Of a DNA stretch of 64,000 bases, positions 33,414 through 43,519 are shown in pieces. A model generated the notes under the pieces. That model was not told where the DNA came from. It ran no database searches and was given only the letters and a program-made list of their open reading frames with translations. The translations under genes were made by a program, and so were the position numbers. Each line of letters opens with the position of its first letter. Within the stretch, counting starts at the first letter, position 1. Origin of the DNA: Stemphylium vesicarium (lineage: Eukaryota > Ascomycota > Dothideomycetes > Pleosporales > Pleosporaceae); the NCBI GenBank assembly GCA_004380135.1, contig QXCR01000003.1, positions 1 through 64,000 of the forward strand, given 5' to 3'.

Positions 33414-35333
33414 ATGCCTCTCCAATTCTGGGTGTCGCCTGGGCGAGGCACCAAAGACACCGATCCACTGCTTGAGGCAGCGCTTCCTGCGCAAAATGAG
33501 GACGAATACCTGAAGATCGACGAAGAAGACAGCGATGACGACAGCGACGAAGACGAAGATGTGAAAGAGGCACGTACTGAGCGGTTGCGCGAGACTGGAG
33601 GCTGGCTTGGCTACCTGAAAGACTTCACCATCTTCCTGCCTTATGTCATACCCAAACGAGACATCAAAGTACAGATATGTTTACTCATTTGTCTCATCAC
33701 GATCGCGATGCAGCGCGTCCTGCAAGTGGCCATTCCATACGTTCTTGGGGTGATTGCGGACAAAGTCACACACGGGTCAATACCTATTCGAGAACTCCTT
33801 GTTTTCCTTGCCCTCGACTTCCTCCACAGCGAATCAGGATTGGTCTTCATTCAAGACGTGTGCAACATACCAATCAAGCAGTTCTCGTACAGGCAATTGA
33901 CCAACGCTGCTTTCAGCCATGTCATGTCCCAGGCCATCGATTTCCACTCTACGCAAGACTCAGCTGAAGTCATGAAGGCCGTTGAGCAAGGCGAAGCGTT
34001 AGGCAACGTCCTCGAAATGGTGGTCATCGAAATCGTACCCACCCTGATAGACGTCATCGTTGCTTGTACTATCTTCTATCGGAAGTTCACTCCCGTGGTG
34101 GGAATGATCTTGCTTAGTGCATCAATCTTATACCTGACTGCCGAGGCTTTCTCAACACGATTCACGACGGACGATCGGAGAACTGCGACAAAGACCGAAC
34201 GGATCCAAATACGAAAGATGCATCAAGCGATTCAAGGTTGGCAGACTGTGACCTACTTCAACCAATTCAAGAGAGAGGCCAGTGTACTCTCTAGCGCTGT
34301 GAACAACCATATGAAGGCAAAGAAGCGCTTCGAAGTACGGCAAGCGCTCACTAAGGCTCTCGTCGAGCTGCTGGTACCGACTACCTTCTTTGCACTGGCC
34401 TACCTGATCCTCCAGCGCATCGCCACAGGCACTGCATCTCCAGGAGACTTCGTCTTCTTCCTCACATACTGGGATTCGATCATTTACCCGCTGAAGTTCT
34501 TGACAGACCATGTCCGCTGGTTGGTGCGCGACTTTGTGGACGCCGAACGAGTTCTTCACCTTCTGCAAACCCAACCATCAACCATGGACGCGCCCGAAGC
34601 CTATCCACTCGCAGTGCTCGATGATGAAGTCCGATTCGAAGACGTATCTTTCAAGTACGAATCCAGCCGCTACGCACTACGCGACGTCTCCTTCACCGCC
34701 TCGCCCGGCCAGACCGTCGCTCTCGTAGGCCAAACCGGAGCCGGCAAATCGTCGATTCTGAAACTACTCTTGCGCCTGCACGACGTCACATCCGGTAGCA
34801 TCACCATTTCCAAACAAGACATCCGGCACGTCACACTGAGCTCACTTCGCGACGCCGTAAGCGTAGTTCCCCAGGCACCCACGTTCTTCAATACCTCGAT
34901 TATGGAGAACGTGCGATATGCACGCAGCACTGCGACCGACGAAGAAGTTCACGAAGTATGTCGTGAAGCCGCAATTCACGACACTATCGCACGCTATCCC
35001 AAAGGTTACAATACGCACGTTGGGGAGCGCGGCGTTAAGCTGTCTGGTGGCGAGGCGCAGAGACTTGCGATCGCGAGGGCACTGCTCAAGGATGCGCCAA
35101 TTGTTCTGCTCGATGAGGCGACGAGTGCGGTAGATACGGTGACGGAGGGAAACATCAAGAGGGCGCTCGAGAAGCTAAAGGAGGGAAGGGTTTTCATAGT
35201 TATCGCGCATCGGTTGAGTACAATTGTAGATGCGGATATGATCTTAGTGCTACACGAGGGGAGTATCGTAGAGAGAGGAACGCACAAAGAGTTATGCGAG
35301 AAGAAGGGGCGGTATTACGAGCTACAAAAGTAG
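33414..35333 (+). CDS. HMT1-like half ABC transporter (ABCB/vacuolar metal-tolerance type), 639 residues
   Basis: This ATP-driven exporter has one membrane domain and one nucleotide-binding domain. Related fungal proteins move phytochelatin or glutathione conjugates into the vacuole. Family features are the acidic linker (EDSDDDSDEDEDVKEART), WLGYLKDFTIFLPYVIP, and FHSTQDSAEVMKAVEQGEAL. Six TM segments follow. The nucleotide-binding domain has Walker A GQTGAGKSS, signature LSGGEAQR, Walker B IVLLDEATS and H-loop IAHRLST. Family members normally begin with an extra five-TM domain (TMD0) ahead of the acidic linker, giving about 800 residues or more. Here the frame begins only about 20 residues before the linker. 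The gene may be truncated, or upstream exons were missed. Confidence 0.85.
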   Translation: MPLQFWVSPGRGTKDTDPLLEAALPAQNEDEYLKIDEEDSDDDSDEDEDVKEARTERLRETGGWLGYLKDFTIFLPYVIPKRDIKVQICLLICLITIAMQRVLQVAIPYVLGVIADKVTHGSIPIRELLVFLALDFLHSESGLVFIQDVCNIPIKQFSYRQLTNAAFSHVMSQAIDFHSTQDSAEVMKAVEQGEALGNVLEMVVIEIVPTLIDVIVACTIFYRKFTPVVGMILLSASILYLTAEAFSTRFTTDDRRTATKTERIQIRKMHQAIQGWQTVTYFNQFKREASVLSSAVNNHMKAKKRFEVRQALTKALVELLVPTTFFALAYLILQRIATGTASPGDFVFFLTYWDSIIYPLKFLTDHVRWLVRDFVDAERVLHLLQTQPSTMDAPEAYPLAVLDDEVRFEDVSFKYESSRYALRDVSFTASPGQTVALVGQTGAGKSSILKLLLRLHDVTSGSITISKQDIRHVTLSSLRDAVSVVPQAPTFFNTSIMENVRYARSTATDEEVHEVCREAAIHDTIARYPKGYNTHVGERGVKLSGGEAQRLAIARALLKDAPIVLLDEATSAVDTVTEGNIKRALEKLKEGRVFIVIAHRLSTIVDADMILVLHEGSIVERGTHKELCEKKGRYYELQK

Positions 35334-35660
35334 TTTTACCATACCTCTCCGCGTGACCTACCTATTTATGTCTCATAAAGTAGGTACTAACCTTTGTTAA
35401 TATGTGCTAGAGGGTTGTGCCTAATATCCGAAAATATTAAACAATTTTACCCTATTATGTTAAGAAATTCTTACTCTAGCACCTACGCTTACTGACGTAG
35501 ACTGGGGTTCGTGGAAATACACGAGAGATTGAATTTGTTACGGTGCGTCTAAAAATATGGCGCAACTCTGAGGCGCAGTGCGCGAGATTTGATTGGGGTG
35601 TCGTAGGTCTAGGAAGCATGAAGTTCTCTGATTACGACGGTTTGGTTTGTTCTGCGAAAG
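35334..35660. other. Short AT-rich spacer between convergent genes
   Basis: It contains a 9-bp inverted pair, GTGCTAGAG at 35403-35411 and CTCTAGCAC at 35475-35483. The loop is too long for a terminator hairpin, so it may be a remnant of a small transposon. Nothing else is seen. Confidence 0.3.
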
Positions 35661-37447
35661 CTACACGATCCACTTCCTCCACCACGAGAGATTCTGTTCA
35701 GCCGACTTCAAGATCTCCGCCTTCTCGTGGTCAACCTCAGCGATCTCCGACAGGTCAACGTCTTTTAGCGCAATGATTCCAGACCTCGCGTAGCAGAAAC
35801 CGGCAATCCACAGGAAGATGAAGATGGCGATGTCGATGTAATACGTGAGAAAGCTGCTCACGTCCCAGCGACCGGGGAAGAAGACGCTGTATCCCGAGAA
35901 CAAGATGACGAGGACGAGCGCGCCTCCGGTGATCCAGGCGAGATATGGCTGCATCGGGCTCTTGTACGCGAGACCTAGTCATGTTAGAATTATCTTCAAC
36001 AAAGCGAAAGATGTGTGTCCAGGCGGCCGACTTACGGTCGCGATTTATGCGCTGAGCCTTCAAGGCGTAGAAGAACCTTAAGTAGGTGACCTCGATAACA
36101 AGCCACCCGATGAGCCCAGCGATGGTTGTGATGTTGACGAACCATCCAAAAACCACCGAAGAGTTGCTCCCTAGACTGAGGTATACAAGTGGCATGAAGA
36201 TGAGCGACGCTCCTGTTGCCAAGTATGGTGTTCCGAATCTGTTGGTGTGAAGCAAGACCCGAGGAGCTTGTCCATCTTCTGCTAGACCGTACAGGGTGCG
36301 CGAGGCCAGAAATATGCATGCAGAGCCACAGCTAAAGGCTGAAGTGCATACAATGGCGTTGATGATTGAGGGTAGGACATTGATGCCAGCGCGCTGAAAT
36401 GCGATGACGAAAGGACTCTGTTGAGCATCACCGGTAGAGATGCCGAGATTTGGATCGTTGGACGGTACAAGCATGCCGACAATGAGGATGCTGACAACGT
36501 AAAAGATGAGCACCCGCCAGAATGTCATGCGTATCGCGTTCGGGATGATGACTCTCGGGTTCTTCGTCTCGGCACCAGCGATGGCGACGACTTGAATGTT
36601 TGCATAGCTATAAGCCGCCGAGATTAAGCAGCTCCAAAACCCAAGAAATTTTCCGGTGTTACCCGGTACGATGTATTCGTTGAACGGGCCTGGGTCATTC
36701 CAGTACCGAAAACCGATCCGGTCTCCGCTGGGAGATCCTCCGAGATCAACTACCAAACCGGCGATGATGAGACCCACGATAAGAAGGATCTTGAGAGCTG
36801 CAAAGAATACTTCGCTCTAATTTCGATGAGACAGAGACCAAAAGGGGGTTGCGACAGGACTCACCTCGCCATAGACTTTTACACCGCAGAAGTTGATAAC
36901 CACGATGATGATGATAAAGACCGAGTACCAGACGGCGGGGTTGATATCGTTGTTCCAGAAGTTGATCAAAGTCGCCGCAGCGGCAAGCTCAGCCGGCGCT
37001 GTGATTGCCATGGTGTACCAGAAGTTCCATCCTGTCGCAATGCCGAGTGCAGGTTGGACGAACCTGGTGGCATGACGGACGAAACCCCCGGTGACGGGCA
37101 TGAAAGCCGACATCTCCCCTGCAGATAGAGCGACACCACAGGCGATTAAACCCATGCAAAGATATCCGAGAAGAGCGCCGGCTGGTCCTGCGGTAGCGAT
37201 TGCCTGTCCGGATGCTAAGAATAGCCCGGTGCCCTAGTTCGTGTGCGTGAGTATGGAGACAAGACGGAATGTATTTGAGAAGCTTTGGACGTACAATCAT
37301 GCCAGCTATCGCAATCATGTTGATATGGCGACGTCCAAGGTCGCGTTTGACCTCGTGAGTCGTACCCATGACTCCATCCTCAATGTCAGAGTTCGCTGCA
37401 GACGATTGCGCAAGCTGCGTAGCATTTTTCTTCGGAAGATCCGTCAT
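35661..37447 (-). CDS. Amino-acid permease (APC superfamily, YAT type), 538 residues, three introns
   Basis: This plasma-membrane proton-coupled amino-acid importer has exons 37295-37447, 36865-37233, 36036-36816 and 35661-35974. The introns (61, 48 and 61 bp) have donors GTACGT, GTGAGT and GTAAGT. Splicing restores IAGMIGTGLFLASGQAIATAGP, the substrate-backbone-binding signature in TM1, then GVKVYGESEVFFAALKI and INRDRLAYKSPMQPYLAW. About twelve TM segments can be counted. The block GAETKNPRVIIPNAIR is the family motif between TM6 and TM7. Substrate specificity cannot be read from sequence. A dicarboxylic or general amino-acid permease is likely. It is divergent from the TIGR04076 gene. Confidence 0.9.
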
Positions 37448-37829
37448 CTTACTCTCAGCATGAGAGCGGGCGATGGGTATCGTGGATAGCGGAGCCCGGT
37501 GTGATATATCAAGTCAGTCCGACACAGATAACGCACCTGGTTGTATCTTCTCGGTGCAAGAGAGATTGGCGCATACTCGCATGTCGGTTCGGCATTCTAC
37601 GCACAAACCCGATATCAGTCACTGATAGTGGGGTTCCACCGTATGATAGGCAAAAAAGTTGGAGTCATGGATTGCCGGTGGCCCAGCTCTGCTAGAATGC
37701 CGGTCGCGCTTACCTTGTTAGGACGCCGGTCGCCCCACCCCACTCCCAACGCGGCATTGTGACGATGCAAAACGACGGCGGATACGCGATCCCTTCTCAA
37801 AACCACGTCGAATTTTCGAAAAAAGGAAC
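37448..37829. promoter_or_regulatory. Shared promoter, permease and TIGR04076 gene
   Basis: The 382 bp lie between divergent start codons. No specific motif is claimed. Confidence 0.45.
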
Positions 37830-38239
37830 ATGGCATCGACCAAGGACGACTCATTTCAATTGTACGATTTACGCGTCGAGGTGGTATGTCCACCAGGCGA
37901 GCGTATCATGTGTGGAGCCAAGGAAGGAGACTACTTTACCGTGCAAGGTGAGATGTTGCATCTTCCTGACGGTCAAGGCATGAGTTTATACAGCTTAGGT
38001 GAGTCGTAAACACCCATGCTGCACTCTTCAAAGGCTGACTGGCGTTCATCTTAGCGGCAGTACTGCCTCTGCTGGCGGCCAAGCAGCGACCGACTCATGC
38101 GCATGATTGGATGTCCACGGATGCTTTGATCGCGTGTCCGGACCCGAATTGCAAATCTCAGCTCAAGATAGTACGGACCGGATTGCGGACCTTTAGTCAC
38201 GCAGATACCACGGTAGTTGGCCTGGAAGGCAACTCTTGA
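37830..38239 (+). CDS. TIGR04076 family small protein, 117 residues
   Basis: The gene is small and split. Exons are 37830-37998 and 38055-38239, with a 56-bp intron (GTGAGT.. GCTGAC ..TTAG) joining SLYSL to AAVLPLL. The family pattern is distinct: YDLRVEVVCPPGERIMCGAKEGDYF, then LPDGQGMSLYSL, then KQRPTHAHDWMSTDALIACPDPNC. Conserved Cys residues in the CPD.NC segment may bind metal (inference). Family members occur in bacteria and fungi and have no assigned reaction. Lying head to head with an amino-acid permease suggests possible co-expression. Confidence 0.8.
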
Positions 38240-38970
38240 GTTTTGAAATGATGGTCAGAATTGGGTCGAAAAGTGTCGCCGGTGCATATGCTCGTTTCCC
38301 CTGCCAAGCGTGTACTTTACGTAGTTGGTCTTCGGGAGCGTTGACGAGGTCGGGGTTAGCTTCTTTTCATGTGCCTCAGCAAGTTCAAGCGATGTGTCTC
38401 CGTAGGCGAGATGATACGCTTCATGATGCGGCGGTGGTCACGGTTTATCCAGGGTACGACATCCCACTACGTGATTAGGGCTTCTTGGTGCCTCTCAAGC
38501 TGTTCAGATCAATACCTTTGAGATCCTCCTCACAATCAAACCAATTTTAGTTTCAAGTGTAAATCGTGGCTACCTTTCTCGCATCACCGCTTTCAGTGGA
38601 GCAGGAATCTCCGCCTCTGGCTGCGACTCCAGATAATGACATGGGGCTGTGACGCCTGCCAGGACAACAGTGATAGGCGTTCAGCCACTGGGGCAGTTCA
38701 ATATGTGCAGAAGGGTTTACGTCGTGAAACGAATGCGAGGGAATTGTCATAAAAAAGTATTGCGCATGCGTTGAGGTGATGCGAGACGTCGTCGTACCCG
38801 GCAAAGTGGGAAGTGGCGCACGGGCGTATCGAACACCAATGGGGATGTCACTGCTCAACATCAGAGGAAACGGTCATGTATTGCAGCTATTCTGCGGAAT
38901 TCAAGAGAGATGGCGTTCCCATTTGCCTGCCAGATGCACGATGCCGAGGTCATATTTTCCTAATGGTGCC
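38240..38970. other. Intergenic, no gene seen
   Basis: The 731 bp hold only short frames. One 80-codon plus-strand frame (38236-38478) overlaps the end of the preceding gene and is not credible. Confidence 0.4.
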
Positions 38971-40638
38971 TTACCGGTACTCACTACCGCAATCGCCCAT
39001 AACTTTGAATACCTCTTCCCTTCTACTCTTCTCAAGGACCTCCTCAATTCTCCTCTCATCTTCTTCGTCGAGTTTCCATCCATACGTCTTGAGGTTTTCC
39101 TCCGTGTGCTCGCTAACCCCCATGCGCGCACCAATGATGACCGCACCCACGTACGGGAAGTCGAGAACCCATCTTGTAGCAACGTTGGAGATGGAGACGT
39201 TATGCTTGTTTGCGATAGCTTTCAAAGTCTGCAATAAGATCTGAAACAAATCCCAATCGCCCCATGTCTGGATCATCTCGAAGTACTTTCTTTGCGAAGG
39301 TGTCGTATCAGGGCCAAAGAGCTGTGGTTCAGGTTTGCCGAGCCACTTCTCAGCGAGGAAGCCCCCGCAAAGTGTGCCATACGTCAGAAGTTTCACATTG
39401 TGTCGCGTACAGACTTCGCCCATCCCGAAGCGTGGTCGCGCATCGATAAGAGAGAACTGAACTTGATTGGTGACGACGTCAACACCGTTGTCGACGATCT
39501 CTTGGAGCCGCGCTGTATCAAAGTTACAGAGTCCCAGATTTCGAACTCGTTCGTCCTGTTGCAAAAGTCGCAGCGCTTCGACGTACTGGTGGTCGTTGTA
39601 GTCTTGCCAATGGAATTGCAGAAGATCGACCTTGTCGGCGCTCATACGCTGGCACCGCTCCGTGACGTTTGCGCGCACCACTGCAGGGGTCACGGAGATC
39701 TTGTGAAACACGCAGTACTTTGTGGCACCAAAGACGGCTTCAGGATCAGGTAATGAGGATCTCAATCGACCGAAGATGACCTCAGCATCGCCGTAATGGT
39801 CGGCCATGTCGAAAGCAGTGAAACCGCTGGCAATGTATTCGGAAAACTGCTTGAACATTTGTGCCTGAGACGCAGTACCCCATGATGGACTTGATAACTG
39901 CCAGAGACCTGCGAACAGTTTAGGAAGTTCGATTTCCTTGATTCTGAAGGTCTCTAATGGGGTCGAAGTTTGATGTCTGGTGATTGGGTCTTGACATGAA
40001 CCATTCTGATACGAGAGTGCTTGTATACCACTATCCCGGCCAAGCATGGTCGCAAGGACCGCAGTACTTCGTTCGAAAGGAAAGTCCTGCGCAGAGGCAT
40101 TCCATCTTTCGCTACACCGCAGCAATGAATCGAAGAGCGAGTTCATTATCGATTTCTCTTCTTCGTTGAATTCCCTACTGCCACTATCGGACAGTAACCG
40201 CTTTTGTACCGCAGTCAATGCCTGCACAATGTCGCCGTCAATAGAGGCCAGACAGTGGTCGAACGCTGTCCACCGCGGCACATCGTTTCGATCGCCCAGA
40301 TTGACGGATTCGTCCACGATTTTGGTGAGTATTGTAAAGCTTTCGAGAACCAGTCCACATCCTACGGCGCAACGTAGGCGCTGTTGGGCCGATGTGAAGT
40401 TTGGCGTCGACGTGACCCCTTCGGTTGTGGCTTGGAACAGCTCACCAATGGGTTGCTTCGCGGTTTTCCCGAGGTAGAGTCTTGTTTGCTCCTCCAAGAT
40501 GCTCGTGACTGATGGCTCCGTGGTCAAGATGACTCTCATAACGCTTCGAAGCGCGTCCGCCGGAAGGTTTGCTATGATAGTGTCTGTCATCATGTTGACG
40601 TGGGCCGTCTTGACTTTCGAACGTGGTATGACAGCCAT
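38971..40638 (-). CDS. Aldo/keto reductase with a long N-terminal helical extension, 555 residues
   Basis: Residues about 215-540 form an NADPH-dependent aldo/keto reductase barrel with the catalytic tetrad: Asp and Tyr in AFDMADHYG, Lys in FGATKYC, and His in LLQFHWQDY. Cofactor-binding text near the end (VGAVIIGARMGVSEHTEENL) agrees. The first about 210 residues are a mostly helical, Cys-poor domain with no relation to the barrel that I recognise (begins MAVIPRSKVKTAHVNMMTD). The usual family length is about 300-350, so this is a two-domain protein or a fusion. The frame is continuous with no splice signal at the boundary. It is divergent from the Zn2Cys6 regulator at 41252, a common arrangement for a regulator and its target. 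Confidence 0.85.
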   Translation of the reverse strand: MAVIPRSKVKTAHVNMMTDTIIANLPADALRSVMRVILTTEPSVTSILEEQTRLYLGKTAKQPIGELFQATTEGVTSTPNFTSAQQRLRCAVGCGLVLESFTILTKIVDESVNLGDRNDVPRWTAFDHCLASIDGDIVQALTAVQKRLLSDSGSREFNEEEKSIMNSLFDSLLRCSERWNASAQDFPFERSTAVLATMLGRDSGIQALSYQNGSCQDPITRHQTSTPLETFRIKEIELPKLFAGLWQLSSPSWGTASQAQMFKQFSEYIASGFTAFDMADHYGDAEVIFGRLRSSLPDPEAVFGATKYCVFHKISVTPAVVRANVTERCQRMSADKVDLLQFHWQDYNDHQYVEALRLLQQDERVRNLGLCNFDTARLQEIVDNGVDVVTNQVQFSLIDARPRFGMGEVCTRHNVKLLTYGTLCGGFLAEKWLGKPEPQLFGPDTTPSQRKYFEMIQTWGDWDLFQILLQTLKAIANKHNVSISNVATRWVLDFPYVGAVIIGARMGVSEHTEENLKTYGWKLDEEDERRIEEVLEKSRREEVFKVMGDCGSEYR

Positions 40639-41251
40639 TTTGGTGGATGCGTGGTATTCAGATGCGCGCAGAGTCGCTGTCGGCTTACTCGACTGCTTCG
40701 CCCCTCAATGGAGGATTGAGGGTAATGGAGGCGAGAGCGCACGTGCCCTGTCGCCGGCGTCTCAGTAGAACACCGACGATCTACGGAACGATAGAGAAGT
40801 GGGCCGAGGTCGGAACGGCCTGACCAAAGCACGCTGGTGTTATCCCGCGTAGATTGCGCTGAATCGCCGTTGGAGAGAATCGTGCGGGGTTAATGATACC
40901 GAAATGTCCGCATCGCGGCAGCCTCATACCGCAGTCGCCAGCGACAGTCTGGCTGCGCGTTCCCACAGCGGCGGCACGTCGCATGCGATAGCCTGCATGC
41001 TCATTCTGAGATCAGTCCGGGCTGGGATAGTCGCGATAGCGGTGTATCGTTTCAGGTTCGGTGAGTAAAATCGTGATGGAGAACGTGATGGATGGTGTAC
41101 GAAAAGCTATCTGCGAGAAGGGAAGCACCTCAAAGCGGTTAGCGTATGAAGATAGCACCGATTAGAGATCTCGCATCGAGAACAGCACAGCGTCGTCGCA
41201 GTCTCAAGACAGCTTCAGAATTGTACGCGGCGTCGGGTATTCATATTCAAG
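40639..41251. promoter_or_regulatory. Shared promoter, aldo/keto reductase and Zn2Cys6 regulator
   Basis: The 613 bp lie between divergent starts. CACGTG occurs at 40740-40745. CGG triplets of the kind bound by Zn2Cys6 proteins are present, but no clearly spaced inverted pair stands out. Confidence 0.45.
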
Positions 41252-43473
41252 ATGATGGAGGCCGATGAGACGCCCATTTCACGACCTTCGAAAGCCGTGT
41301 GAGTCAACCTGAGATCAACTTTGCAGTTGCGCGGTGACTGATCTGCTTCAAGACCACACGCGTGCTTGCAATGTCGCAAGGTCAAGATGAAATGTCATAA
41401 GAATGACCAAGACGTGCGATGCGTTAGGTGTACGCGAAAGTCATTGCAGTGCGACTTTCTTGGACATCGGCGCGGTCGAAAGCATGGCTTCAAGTTCGTC
41501 AGGCGCGCTTCGTCCAGTTGGTCAAGGTACTTATTTGTAATGTAGACTGCGGAGCTCGGCTTCAAGGGTTCAAGAAACCACTGCGACGGCACCGAAAGAT
41601 GGCGAAGCTGTTACCACACGCCCAGTCACGTCAGAGGTCTTGTCCCAAAACGCTGGCCATGACTTTGTTGTAGCGGATGATGCAGATGCTTTGACAAATA
41701 CACACGGCGCTCAAAGATCAACTTCTCGACCACGTTCACGACCTCAGTCAACACAACATCCAGGTCAAGAATTCTGGACGCAGAACAATGGCTTTCGACC
41801 ATCAGATATCCTCAATCGGCAGGCTACAAGAGGGGACTTTTCTTTGCAGAACGTGCTGAGTACTGAACACGGACGTGCGCGAGAGCAAAGCAGACAGCAT
41901 GTCTCAGACGACGACCCTATCGATAGAGGCCTTGTCAACCTTCATGTTGCTGCTTCGCTGTTCGATGGATTCATCAAGCATTTGAACCCTTTTATCAGCC
42001 AACTGGACCCTTCTCTACATACCTTTCGGTACGTCCGAGAGACGTCGTCATTCCTTCTGGCTGCCGTCCTGGCGGCAGCAGCAAAGCTGTTGCACCCTTC
42101 GCTACACAAGCCTTTACTTATCCATGCCGAAGGGCTGTTTCTAGAGAGCTTTCGCTGTGGTTCGAAGTCGACGGAAACTGTACAGGCGATACTCATCCTA
42201 ACCTATTGGAAGGAGCCCCACGACAATCGTGCATGGCTATCTGTAGGTCATGCGATCAGGATGGCCATCGAGCTTGGATGGCATCATCTTGAGAGTGATG
42301 GAATGAAACCAAAGGAGAATGCATCTGACCGCAAGGTGATGGAATACAGGAACATAGAGAGGACATGGCTGGTGCTGTTCGTTTATGACCGCAGGCAGGT
42401 AACATAACGACCAAAGCCCTGTGAAAGAATATTGACCAGTACATAGCATAAGCTTACAGACAAGCAAGCCCTGGATGATCGAAAGAAGCAGCTACCTTGA
42501 GTCAGTGGACGATTGGTATTCACATCCTCTTGAAGTGGCTAACGACCGCTTGCTTTGCGCATTCGTCTCCCTCCGCCTCATCACTTCCACCCACTTCGAG
42601 ATGATCACAACACAATATACGCAGCATCAACGTCACGAACCGTCGCAGTATCGGTCATTACTGCGCTTACTTGACCGGCAGATCGTTGACTGGCAAAAGA
42701 GATGGACGGACACAGTGTCTGGCCAGGGCGAAGATTGTCATGCTTTCTTGATCCCGTTTTACGGCAGCTACGCACGGCTTCTCTTATTTACTTCCTCACT
42801 GCGCGCATCTATTAGACTGAGGGACATTGTCACTTCAGTTGATACAGAGGCCATTTGGAATAGCTGCTCGAGCGCGCTAGATATGCTCAAGCTCGTATCT
42901 GAACCCTCGGCATCTCAGCTGGTGTACTTTGCGCAAGACTCCGTACATGTCATGATCGCCTACGCGACAGTATTTCTTATCAAGGTATTTGCTGGTTCTT
43001 ATTGCATAGCGATGAATACACTGACATTAGGGTAGCTCCTGCTCTCAGCACCATCATACATCCGTACCGAGATGGAGCTGCCAGCCTTGGACAGCATCCG
43101 CAATACCGTGAACATATTCGCGGCGCTACGCGCACCAGCCGGCACGAGTTGCGCGTTGCAAGCAGCATTCTTAGAGAATGTACTGGTTGAATACGAAGCC
43201 ATCAAGGAGCGGCGAACATCCTCACGTTCCCACGTTTCTGCCGCACCCGCAGCGCCTGTGAACCTTGCAGCCGCCCAGCCTGCGCAAACTCATGGGCAAA
43301 CTCAGCAAAGACCAGAGTTAGTTCCAGCATATGACGATCAAAGTGCATTTGATTTCGCATCGGAAGATGCATCAAGCTTCGACATGGGCTTTGCAAACGA
43401 CGAAGCCTGGGCCCTCATGTTCGCCAACGCCGGTTTCAACATTGGCCAGGGCGCTTTCTTGTCAGCGACATGA
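41252..43473 (+). CDS. Zn2Cys6 fungal transcription factor, 671 residues, five exons
   Basis: This is a nuclear DNA-binding regulator. Exons are 41252-41298, 41353-41526, 41567-42398, 42460-42984 and 43036-43473. Introns are 54, 40, 61 and 51 bp. The zinc cluster is ACLQCRKVKMKCHK...RCVRCTRKSLQC (spacing C2C6C8C2C6C), split from the start codon by intron 1 (SKAV to PHACLQC). The middle domain has the fungal-specific TF pattern (QAILILTYWKEP..RAWLSVGHAIRMAIELGWHH; TSKPWMIERSSYLESVDDW). Intron 4 joins FLIK to LLLSAPSYIRTE. The C terminus is acidic and aromatic, a likely activation region. The 40-bp second intron is the least certain splice. The gene ends 46 bp from the convergent GH3 gene. Confidence 0.88.
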
Positions 43474-43519
43474 TAGCCTAAGATACAATTTTGTTTCCAC
43501 ACAATACATTCTAGCACAT

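Noticed and set aside
35403..35483. 9-bp inverted pair as a terminator or MITE
   Set aside because: The 63-base loop is too long for a terminator, and no target duplication or longer TIR is visible.
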